From contig CAMWUZ010000002.1 of NCBI GenBank assembly GCA_947177595.1, positions 1-36,899 on the forward strand: a stretch of 36,899 nt of DNA, written 5' to 3'. Shown here one piece after another: positions 6,973-13,881 of the stretch (its first letter is position 1; each line of letters starts with the position of its first letter). The notes below the pieces were generated by a model. It worked only from the letters and a program-made list of their open reading frames with translations, did not search any database and was not told the origin of the DNA. Origin of the DNA: an uncultured Porphyromonadaceae bacterium (GTDB taxonomy: Bacteria > Bacteroidota > Bacteroidia > Bacteroidales > Muribaculaceae). A program made the translations under genes and the position numbers.

Positions 6973-7469
6973 CCGCTATGAGAAGACTGATAGTTTTATT
7001 TACCATTGCATTTTTTATTGGCACAGCATTGACCGCCAATGCTTTGACAAGAGCTGAAATAATAAGACTACTCGCTCAAGAGAAATCATTCAATGTCACC
7101 TATATGACTAAAGCTATGCTCGACAAGGTTGCGGCAAGCAAAAAGGATTATCCGCTGGCGGTACTCGCCGACAATGCCGGGGTTAACTCAGTCAGGGTTT
7201 TTGAGTTTGGAGACCAGGTGGCTGTAGATTACGGAAAAGCTCTGCTGAACACATATATTTCAGGTGATAAGGAAGCTGACCTCATGTTATTGCAGCAGCA
7301 GGAGGGATATCGTTATGTGGCTATTTATGGATTACCCACTCAAGCCCATATTTATGGCACGGTATTAATATTTTCAGAATATTATAACTACAAAACCACT
7401 CTTATTATAATAAATGGCAGTATATCGGATGATACTGTAGGGAAACTCATAGAAGCCTTCGACAAATAA
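6969..7469 (+). CDS. Exported DUF4252-like protein
   Basis: 166 residues when started at the ATG at 6969, whose ATGA overlaps the stop of the previous gene; the ATG at 6978 is a possible alternative. A longer frame from 6930 lies inside the preceding gene and would hide the signal peptide. The N-terminus MRRLIVLFTIAFFIG... ending TANA is a type I signal peptide. The mature protein begins LTRAEIIRLLAQEK and has an alpha/beta pattern with a repeated hydrophobic strand near its end (TTLIIINGSI). This arrangement resembles DUF4252 proteins, which are often found beside ECF sigma/anti-sigma pairs in Bacteroidetes; function unknown. It could be the periplasmic sensor or a modulator of the anti-sigma protein. 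No terminator with a clear T-run follows. Confidence 0.7.
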   Translation: MTAMRRLIVLFTIAFFIGTALTANALTRAEIIRLLAQEKSFNVTYMTKAMLDKVAASKKDYPLAVLADNAGVNSVRVFEFGDQVAVDYGKALLNTYISGDKEADLMLLQQQEGYRYVAIYGLPTQAHIYGTVLIFSEYYNYKTTLIIINGSISDDTVGKLIEAFDK

Positions 7470-7534
7470 CGCCATAATCATGAAAATATTGAAGGGCTTC
7501 TGACCGAACTTATCAATCATTAGGCAAAAATTGC

Positions 7535-7542
7535 TACTTTTG
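7535..7542 (+). promoter_or_regulatory. Bacteroidetes -7 box for the TRIC/UPF0126 gene
   Basis: TACTTTTG matches TAnnTTTG, 32 bases before the ATG at 7575. The predicted leader contains a small hairpin, tgcccc/ggggca (7548-7553 and 7561-7566), that would end 8 bases before the start codon and could limit ribosome access. Confidence 0.6.
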
Positions 7543-7574
7543 CAGAGTGCCCCGGCATAAGGGGCATTTGTGCA

Positions 7575-8213
7575 ATGGAAACAACTTTTCTTTTTGTTAT
7601 CGAGATGATAGGCACGGTTGCCGCTGCCATAAGCGGTATCCGACTCGCTGCCACAAAACGCTTTGACTGGTTCGGAGCATACACTGTGGGACTTGTAACT
7701 GCCATCGGAGGCGGAACTCTCCGCGACCTGCTGATAGGCATTCCGGTTTTCTGGATGCAGAGCGGATGGTATGTGGGCATCACCGCATTTTCGCTTGTAA
7801 CCGTTATGTTATTCCGTAGTTTCCTTGTGAGCCGAGACAAAATTCTTTTCATTTTCGATAGCATCGGTCTTGCCCTCTTCTGCGTTATCGGCATCCAGAA
7901 AAGCCTTGCGGCTGGTTATCCTATGTGGGTGGCAACCGTTATGGGTATCATCACAGGCGCCTTTGGTGGTGTTATCCGTGACATCCTCATAAACGAGGAG
8001 CCTTTGGTTTTCAGAAAGGATATTTATGCAACCGCCTGTCTTGCAGGAGCATTGGTGTGGTGGATAATAGACATATGCGGTGGCACACCGTTTGCCCGGC
8101 AAATCAGTTGCGCCGCTATGGTGATTCTACTGCGTGTACTCGCCCTCAAATACAATTTGTCCCTCCCGGTCCTTGCCGTGGTGAGCATGAAAAAGGACAA
8201 ACAGAATGGTTGA
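7575..8213 (+). CDS. TRIC/UPF0126 family membrane protein (YicG/YadS-like)
   Basis: 212 residues, mostly hydrophobic, with about seven predicted membrane spans. It is an internal duplication of a three-helix unit, visible as paired glycine-rich motifs: GGGTLRD at 45-51 and GGVIRD at 131-136. These motifs identify the UPF0126 family, which is related to trimeric intracellular cation channels; prokaryotic members form trimeric pores that conduct monovalent cations. It acts in the inner membrane. It has its own -7 promoter and stands alone between the ECF cluster and parE. The physiological role in Bacteroidales is not known to me. Confidence 0.88.
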   Translation: METTFLFVIEMIGTVAAAISGIRLAATKRFDWFGAYTVGLVTAIGGGTLRDLLIGIPVFWMQSGWYVGITAFSLVTVMLFRSFLVSRDKILFIFDSIGLALFCVIGIQKSLAAGYPMWVATVMGIITGAFGGVIRDILINEEPLVFRKDIYATACLAGALVWWIIDICGGTPFARQISCAAMVILLRVLALKYNLSLPVLAVVSMKKDKQNG

Positions 8214-8259
8214 AAAGTGTAGTTTTTAGATGCTGAATTCGTTTTAAAAGTGTAATTTT
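8213..8259 (+). repeat. Two 14-base direct repeats upstream of parE
   Basis: aaaagtgtagtttt (8213-8226) and aaaagtgtaatttt (8246-8259) differ at one base and start 33 bases apart, about three helical turns. The second copy contains most of the parE -7 box. It could be an operator pair or a decayed tandem promoter. Confidence 0.5.
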
Positions 8260-8260
8260 G
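8253..8260 (+). promoter_or_regulatory. Bacteroidetes -7 box for the parE operon
   Basis: TAATTTTG matches TAnnTTTG, 39 bases before the ATG at 8300. No exact -33 TTTG at the standard spacing. Confidence 0.65.
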
Positions 8261-8299
8261 TAACATATAAGAATTCTTACTCGCTTTTAATCCACACTA

Positions 8300-10264
8300 A
8301 TGACTGAAGAACTTCAGGAAGAAATCAACGACATAACAGAGCCGGTTGATGCTGCCGAACCCACCCGGGAGCAGCTTCAGCAGTATAGTGATGACGCGAT
8401 CCGTACACTTGAATATCCGGAAAACGTGCGTCGTCGTCCCGGTATGTATATCGGCAAACTCGGAGACGGCAGCTATAGTGATGACGGAATCTATGTGCTA
8501 CTCAAAGAGGTTATCGATAACAGCATCGACGAGTATATGGCTGGTTTCGGCAAAAAAATAATTGTCGATGTCACAGACACTACAGTCACCGTGCGCGACT
8601 TTGGCCGAGGGATTCCCCTGAATAGTGTGGTGGATGCATCTTCCAAACTTCATACCGGCGGCAAATTCGACACAAAAGTATTCAAGCGCTCCGTGGGTCT
8701 TAATGGTGTGGGTATAAAAGCTGTGAATGCGCTCTCGTCGGATTTCCTCATTCAGAGTGTGAGAGACGGAGAGATGAAGCGTGTGCAATACTGCGCGGGC
8801 ATTATTGCCACAGAAGAACCTATTGTTCCTACCGAAGAATCCGGAGGAACCATGGTGCAGTTTACTCCGGATAATACCATATTCCGTGACTTCCGTTTCC
8901 GTGAAGAGTTTGTAATTCCATTGATAAAGAACTACACCTTCCTCAATACCGGGCTGGTAATTATTTTTAACGGCAAAAGATATTCAAGTCGCAACGGTCT
9001 GCTTGATCTTCTATCCGAAAACATGACCAATGAACCGCTCTATCCTCCGATTCACCTGAAAGGTGAGGATATTGAAGTGGCACTCACCCACGCCAATCAA
9101 TACGGAGAGGAGTACTATTCTTTCGTCAACAGCCAGTTCACGACTCAGGGCGGCACTCATCTGAGTGCGTTTAAAGAAGCTGTATCACGCACAGTTAAGG
9201 AATATATCGGAAAGAGCAATATCGAGTTCAGCGATGTGCGCAGCGGCATGGTCGCGGCTATCTCGATCAAGGTGGAAGAACCTGTGTTTGAATCACAGAC
9301 AAAAATAAAACTTGGGTCAAGAGACATGGGACCTGATGGTCCCACCATTGCCAAATATATCGGTGACTTCATCAAAAAAGAGCTTGACGACTATCTCTAT
9401 AAAAATCTTGATGTTGCTGAGGCTATAAAGAAAAAAGTCGAGTCCAACGAAAAAGAGCGCAAAGCGATGGCGGGACTCACAAAAAAAGTGCGTGAGCAAA
9501 ACAAGAAAATCAGTCTCAACAACAAAAAACTCCTTGACTGTCGGGTGCACCTCACCGACACTAAAGGCGATGAAGAAAAAAAACTCGCTTCATCTATCTT
9601 TATCACCGAGGGTGATTCTGCTGCGGGTTCCATCACGAAGATTAGGAATGTTGAGACCCAGGCGGTATTCTCGCTCCGTGGTAAGCCTAAAAATACCTAT
9701 GGCAAGACCAAAAAGATGGTGTATGAAAACGAGGAGTTCAATCTGCTACAGGCAGCTCTTAACATTGAAGAAAGCCTTGATAACCTCAGATACAATAAGG
9801 TTATCATAGCCACCGATGCCGATGTGGACGGTATGCACATCCGTATGCTTCTTCTATGTTTCTTCCTCCAGTTCTTCCCTGATCTGGTGAAGAAAGGACA
9901 CGTATATATCTTACAGACACCGCTGTTCAGGGTGCGTAATAAAAAAAGCTCCAAGCGAGGGGCTGCAAAGAAAAAAGGAGCGGAGGAGGAGTTATATTAC
10001 TGCTATTCCGACCAGGAGCGCATCACCGCTATCGAACGTCTCGGCACCAATGCCGAAATCACCCGATTCAAAGGTCTTGGCGAAATATCACCGGAAGAAT
10101 TCCGCGGATTTATCGGTCCCGATATGCGACTTGACAGAGTTGCGCTTCATAAGGAAGACGGAGTGAGCGAGCTACTCCGCTTCTATATGGGCAAAAACAC
10201 TATTGAACGTCAGAATTTTATCATTGATAATCTCGTGATTGAAGATGACAGCGAAATTTCTTGA
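8300..10264 (+). CDS. parE: DNA topoisomerase IV subunit B
   Basis: 654 residues. Forms the ATPase half of the A2B2 enzyme that decatenates daughter chromosomes; the partner subunit is encoded in this window at 27858-30551. The GHKL ATPase domain shows RPGMYIG, EVIDNSIDEY, DFGRGIP, LHTGGKFD and GLNGVGIKAVNALSS. The TOPRIM domain has EGDSAAGS from Glu437 and the metal-binding DADVDG from Asp506. The C-terminal end has RFKGLGEISPEEF, typical of the subunit. Length is that of ParE rather than a long GyrB; pairing with the parC gene and the presence of coaD downstream support ParE over GyrB. An acidic 30-residue N-terminal extension precedes the ATPase domain. The last 20 bases overlap coaD. Confidence 0.93.
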   Translation: MTEELQEEINDITEPVDAAEPTREQLQQYSDDAIRTLEYPENVRRRPGMYIGKLGDGSYSDDGIYVLLKEVIDNSIDEYMAGFGKKIIVDVTDTTVTVRDFGRGIPLNSVVDASSKLHTGGKFDTKVFKRSVGLNGVGIKAVNALSSDFLIQSVRDGEMKRVQYCAGIIATEEPIVPTEESGGTMVQFTPDNTIFRDFRFREEFVIPLIKNYTFLNTGLVIIFNGKRYSSRNGLLDLLSENMTNEPLYPPIHLKGEDIEVALTHANQYGEEYYSFVNSQFTTQGGTHLSAFKEAVSRTVKEYIGKSNIEFSDVRSGMVAAISIKVEEPVFESQTKIKLGSRDMGPDGPTIAKYIGDFIKKELDDYLYKNLDVAEAIKKKVESNEKERKAMAGLTKKVREQNKKISLNNKKLLDCRVHLTDTKGDEEKKLASSIFITEGDSAAGSITKIRNVETQAVFSLRGKPKNTYGKTKKMVYENEEFNLLQAALNIEESLDNLRYNKVIIATDADVDGMHIRMLLLCFFLQFFPDLVKKGHVYILQTPLFRVRNKKSSKRGAAKKKGAEEELYYCYSDQERITAIERLGTNAEITRFKGLGEISPEEFRGFIGPDMRLDRVALHKEDGVSELLRFYMGKNTIERQNFIIDNLVIEDDSEIS

Positions 10265-10703
10265 GCAGCGCATCGCGATTTTTCCCGGTAGCTTCGACCC
10301 GTTTACAAAGGGACACCTTGATATTGTTGAGCGAGGACTGAAACTATTCGACAAAATAGTTATTGCCGTAGGTATCAATCCGTCAAAACATAATGGCACC
10401 CCTGCCACCGAGCGCCTCCGATCTATTTCTGACGCTGTTGTATCTTTAAAGAATGTGGAGGTAATTGAATATACCGGTCTGACAGTTGATGCCGCGAAGG
10501 CTTGCGGTGCCTGTGCTATTTTGAGAGGAATCCGCAGTGTTGCTGATTTTGAGTACGAGCGTAACCTTGCAGACCTCAATCGGGCTATTTCAGGAATTGA
10601 TACAGTTATGCTGTGCGCCGACCCGGCACTTGCCGCACTTAGTTCATCCGCCGTCAGAGAGCTCCGCAGCTATGGGCATGATGTCACCCCGTTCCTCCCC
10701 TAA
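10245..10703 (+). CDS. coaD: Phosphopantetheine adenylyltransferase
   Basis: 152 residues from the ATG at 10245; a TTG at 10239 in the same frame is possible but less likely. Catalyses ATP + 4'-phosphopantetheine to dephospho-CoA, the penultimate step of coenzyme A synthesis, in the cytoplasm. Family signatures: FPGSFDPFTKGHLDIV at the N-terminus (nucleotidyltransferase TxGH motif), ILRGIRSVADFEYE in the middle and LSSSAVREL near the end. The start lies 20 bases inside parE, so translation is probably coupled. The C-terminus is normal in length. Confidence 0.95.
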   Translation: MTAKFLEQRIAIFPGSFDPFTKGHLDIVERGLKLFDKIVIAVGINPSKHNGTPATERLRSISDAVVSLKNVEVIEYTGLTVDAAKACGACAILRGIRSVADFEYERNLADLNRAISGIDTVMLCADPALAALSSSAVRELRSYGHDVTPFLP

Positions 10704-10744
10704 TCTCTCACACATTTATAAAACACTACTAAAATATCACGACT

Positions 10745-12346
10745 ATGACTAAAAAGATATTACCGATATTCCTCATCCTTGCTTCATTTTTTAGCGTATG
10801 TGCCCAGAAAATGGATTTGCCTCCGGCACGCAAATTGGCATTTGTTCAGCAGATTATCGAGCAATATTATGTTGATACCGTTAATGGGGGCAAAATTGCG
10901 GATGAGGCTATTGTGGCAATGCTTAAAACTCTTGACCCGCATTCAACATACTCCGACCCCGAAGCCACCAGAGCACTCACAGAACCTCTGCAAGGTAATT
11001 TCAGCGGCATCGGGATTCAGTTCAATATGCTTGATGACACTATCCGCGTAATCCAGACTGTTGCCGGCGGACCCTCAGAAAAAGTGGGACTTCTCGCAGG
11101 GGACAGAATCCTCAGCGCTAACGATACCCTTATCAGCGGAGTGAAAATGCCTCAGGCGGATGTAATGAAGCGTCTTCGCGGACCAAAAGGATCAAAAGTA
11201 GCAATCAAAGTGTCACGCAGAGGAGTCGCGGAGCCTATCGACTTCCTTATCACTCGTGATGACATTCCCACATATAGCGTTTCCGCTACATATATGGCAT
11301 CCGATTCAATAGGATATATCAAGGTGACACTCTTCGGCGAAACAACCCCCGATGAAGTTAAATCAGCGGTTGCAAAGCTAAAGAAACAAGGCATGAGGCA
11401 CCTCATACTTGATCTTGAGGATAACGGCGGCGGCTACCTTCAGGCTGCTACTGAAATTGCCGGAATGTTCCTTGAACCGGACGAGATGATTGTCTATACC
11501 GAAGGCACCCATACTACACCGATGCAATACACCAATACCGGCAAGAGAGACAAAAGTATAGACAGAGTGGTCATCACGGTAAACCAATATTCAGCATCTG
11601 CAAGCGAGATTGTGAGCGGAGCTATTCAAGATCAGGATCGCGGACTTGTTGTGGGCAGACGCACTTTCGGTAAAGGTCTCGTTCAGCGACCGTTCCCCTT
11701 CCCTGACGGTTCATTGATAAGGCTTACAACCGCGAGATACTACACTCCTTCAGGCAGATGTATCCAAAAACCATATACCGCAGGAGATGATGATGACTAC
11801 AATGCGGAAATTCTGCACCGCTATCTCGCCGGTGAGTTCATGAGCGCGGACAGCATTCATTTTGATGAATCGTTACTTCGCCATACTCTCAAGCACAAAC
11901 GACCTGTTTACGGCGGGGGCGGTATTATGCCTGACCTTTTTGTGCCTGTGGACACCTCATTCTACTCCACATATTATCGTGATATTCTTGCGAAAGGCAT
12001 ACTTCACCGTTTCTGCAACAATTACATTGACGAGAACCGCAAGATGCTGAAAAAGGAGTATCCTACGGAAAATAGTTTCGTAAAGCATTTTGCCGTTACC
12101 GAAACAATGATGCAGGGACTTATCAACCTTGCGCAGAAAGAGGGAATTGCACCTGACTCAGCAATGATAGCTACAAGCTCCCCTGCACTGAAAGTATATA
12201 TCAAAGCTCTCATTGGGCGCGACCTGTTTGAGCAGAGTACATACTACCTTATTGCCAACAAACTCAACCCAGTTTACAACGAAGCTGTACGCCTCATATC
12301 CGATACTGCTGAGTACAGAAAACGCATCTTACCGGATGCCCGATGA
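10745..12346 (+). CDS. Exported C-terminal processing peptidase, S41 family with PDZ domain
   Basis: 533 residues. Signal peptide MTKKILPIFLILASFFSVCA, then a short helical region with the pattern of tail-specific proteases. A PDZ domain (about 75-160) contains GIGIQFN and GLLAGDRILS. The S41 catalytic domain follows: LILDLEDNGGGY, then the S-A-S-A-S-E serine motif at residues 283-288 and the general-base lysine in FGKG about 25 residues later. Such enzymes trim or degrade periplasmic and outer-membrane proteins by their C-termini. The gene is 41 bases behind coaD, in the parE-coaD-ctp order. Its stop is only 5 bases from the stop of the convergent small gene at 12352-12612, leaving no room for a separate terminator. 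Confidence 0.92.
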   Translation: MTKKILPIFLILASFFSVCAQKMDLPPARKLAFVQQIIEQYYVDTVNGGKIADEAIVAMLKTLDPHSTYSDPEATRALTEPLQGNFSGIGIQFNMLDDTIRVIQTVAGGPSEKVGLLAGDRILSANDTLISGVKMPQADVMKRLRGPKGSKVAIKVSRRGVAEPIDFLITRDDIPTYSVSATYMASDSIGYIKVTLFGETTPDEVKSAVAKLKKQGMRHLILDLEDNGGGYLQAATEIAGMFLEPDEMIVYTEGTHTTPMQYTNTGKRDKSIDRVVITVNQYSASASEIVSGAIQDQDRGLVVGRRTFGKGLVQRPFPFPDGSLIRLTTARYYTPSGRCIQKPYTAGDDDDYNAEILHRYLAGEFMSADSIHFDESLLRHTLKHKRPVYGGGGIMPDLFVPVDTSFYSTYYRDILAKGILHRFCNNYIDENRKMLKKEYPTENSFVKHFAVTETMMQGLINLAQKEGIAPDSAMIATSSPALKVYIKALIGRDLFEQSTYYLIANKLNPVYNEAVRLISDTAEYRKRILPDAR

Positions 12347-12351
12347 CCCCG

Positions 12352-12612
12352 TCAACCGTTGCTTTCCATAGGTAGCAATGTGATATTTCCACCGGCATTT
12401 ACGCGATACTTACCCGAAGTGCCTGTGGTTAAATCTTTGACATCATAAACAAAGTCCTCAATGTTTGCATTGCTCTTCACCCCTTCAAAGGCTGCACTCA
12501 CAGCTTCTTCGATAGTTTCGTAGCCTGAGCCTTGATAAGCGTCTTTCAGTTTACCGTCATAATAGAGTTCCACTCTCACATCATCTTGCGGATGTAATCT
12601 GTTATTAGCCAT
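12352..12612 (-). CDS. Small conserved-looking protein of unknown function
   Basis: 86 residues, no family recognised. The sequence is soluble and mildly acidic, without signal peptide or membrane span. It begins MANNRLHPQDDVRVELYYDG and continues with a predicted helix (TIEEAVSAAFEGV) and further beta-type segments (IEDFVYDVKDL, GKYRVNAGG). The alpha/beta alternation and normal codon use support a real gene. It is divergent from the EEP-family gene (85 bases between starts) and convergent with the ctp gene. The region upstream has taataattttc, one mismatch from a -7 box. Function cannot be inferred. Confidence 0.6.
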   Translation of the reverse strand: MANNRLHPQDDVRVELYYDGKLKDAYQGSGYETIEEAVSAAFEGVKSNANIEDFVYDVKDLTTGTSGKYRVNAGGNITLLPMESNG

Positions 12613-12697
12613 AATTCATATATTTTTGAAAATTATTTATAGTATAACAATTGTCGATTGGAAAAAGAATACTGTCAAACCACATTTTTGATTCCGA

Positions 12698-13447
12698 ATG
12701 AAAAATATATTTAGAATACTCGCTGCCGGTGTACTTATCTCATGGTCACTGAATGCCTTTGCTGACAAAACCATTACAATAATGAGTTATAATGTGCACA
12801 ACGGTGTTGGACTCGACGGTAAGTGCGACCACAAGCGTTTGGCTGAGGTTATCAAAGCACGAAAACCCGACTTTGTCGGCATTCAGGAGGTGGACAGCTG
12901 CACAAACCGCTCAAACCATGCCTATGTGTTGGGAGATATTGCCGAAGCCGCAGGACTTATACCGACTTACGCTCCTGCGATTAAATACGATGGTGGACTT
13001 TACGGCATTGGAATACTATCTAAGAATATGCCCGACAGCGTTAGCTTGTTTCCCCTACCCGGCAGAGAGGAGCAAAGAGTGCTTGTCGTCACATATTTCG
13101 AGAACATAATAATTGCCAATTCACATTTCTCACTGACACAGGAGGACGCCCTTGAATCCGTTAAAATTGTAAAGACCATTCTTGACAATGCCAAAAATCG
13201 CCCGGTTATTTTTATGGGTGACCTCAACTCACATCCTGACTCCCCTGTCATTCAGGATCTCAACCGATATTTCAAAATAGTATCATCCGATGCCCCTACA
13301 TTTCCTGCTGACAAGCCCAATGAGCGTATCGATTTCATCATGGTGAGCGATGGCACACCATTTGCTGTGGAGGCAGCAGAAGTCGTACCGGATGACATCG
13401 CCTCCGATCACCGCCCCATCACCGTCACCCTAACCCTTCCCGAATAA
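12698..13447 (+). CDS. Exported endonuclease/exonuclease/phosphatase (EEP) family hydrolase
   Basis: 249 residues with an N-terminal signal peptide ending NAFA. The EEP fold signatures are all present in order: MSYNVHNGVG (metal-site Asn), IQEVDSC (metal-binding Glu), GIGILSK, IIIANSHFS, FMGDLNSHPDS (Asp/Asn pair), RIDFIMVS and the final SDHRPI (catalytic Asp-His). The DKT start of the mature protein and lack of other domains place it with secreted phosphodiesterase-like EEP proteins common in Bacteroidales. The substrate may be a nucleic acid, phospholipid or sugar phosphate and cannot be told from sequence. No clear TAnnTTTG box was found in the 85-base divergent region. Confidence 0.88.
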   Translation: MKNIFRILAAGVLISWSLNAFADKTITIMSYNVHNGVGLDGKCDHKRLAEVIKARKPDFVGIQEVDSCTNRSNHAYVLGDIAEAAGLIPTYAPAIKYDGGLYGIGILSKNMPDSVSLFPLPGREEQRVLVVTYFENIIIANSHFSLTQEDALESVKIVKTILDNAKNRPVIFMGDLNSHPDSPVIQDLNRYFKIVSSDAPTFPADKPNERIDFIMVSDGTPFAVEAAEVVPDDIASDHRPITVTLTLPE

Positions 13448-13477
13448 ATTCAAACATATATAATTAATTCAACCGTT

Positions 13478-13600
13478 ATGAAAACCTGTTATTCTATTGA
13501 TAAAAACATCACGTTCATGATCAACCAAATTAAACGTGACGATGGAAAGAACATTTATCCGTACATGGCGACGCACTCAAGAAAATCGCATTTGGCGTAA
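13478..13600 (+). CDS. Possible 40-residue open frame overlapping the next gene
   Basis: An ATG at 13478 opens 40 codons (MKTCYSIDKN...RKSHLA), in a different frame from the gene at 13542, which it overlaps by 59 bases. The product has no recognisable family, signal or membrane segment. It may be a leader-type frame that sets translation of the downstream gene, or simply chance. I list it only because of its position. Confidence 0.2.
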   Translation: MKTCYSIDKNITFMINQIKRDDGKNIYPYMATHSRKSHLA

Positions 13601-13826
13601 TCGTATCAAGTATCACACTAACCTAAACGAGGGTATTTTTGATCCTGAAACAAAAAAGGTTCGCTATCCACGTGACTGGAAAGAATACAAATCGGTCAAA
13701 TGGATGAAACAGTTAAAAAACACCGCTACTGTGTGCAGTTGTGCCCTATGTAAAAACGAGCGCTATAACCGCCGCAAAAACAAACAAAACACTCTTCTGA
13801 TTATCCTTGAACAATCAGAGTACTAA
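13542..13826 (+). CDS. Small basic protein with CxC-x2-C motif
   Basis: 94 residues from the ATG at 13542; a GTG at 13536 adds two residues. Rich in Arg, Lys, Trp and Tyr, without signal peptide or membrane span. The second half carries CSCALCKNERYNRRK, a compact three-cysteine cluster followed by basic residues. Short basic proteins with a C-terminal CSCxxC cluster occur widely in Bacteroidetes and have no known function; zinc or nucleic-acid binding is a guess from composition. A strong terminator overlaps the stop codon, which supports the gene being real. It follows the EEP-family gene on the same strand. Confidence 0.6.
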   Translation: MERTFIRTWRRTQENRIWRNRIKYHTNLNEGIFDPETKKVRYPRDWKEYKSVKWMKQLKNTATVCSCALCKNERYNRRKNKQNTLLIILEQSEY

Positions 13827-13862
13827 AAAAATCCCCGTCAGAACGAACTGCTGGGGATTTTT
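13827..13862. terminator. Bidirectional intrinsic terminator
   Basis: Inverted repeat aaaaatcccc (13827-13836) and ggggattttt (13853-13862) with a 16-base spacer. A- and T-runs flank the GC core, so it works on both strands, between the small basic protein gene and the convergent pepD. Confidence 0.88.
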
Positions 13863-13881
13863 CTATATAGTAATCTGATTA

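Noticed and set aside
7451..7501. Inverted repeat agaagccttc / gaagggcttct after the DUF4252-like gene
   Set aside because: The arms have a bulge, the loop is about 30 bases, and no T-run follows, so I do not call a terminator.
12640..12680. Minus-strand TTGACA and TATACT resembling an E. coli sigma-70 promoter
   Set aside because: Spacing is too long and the phylum's main sigma factor uses TTTG/TAnnTTTG elements.
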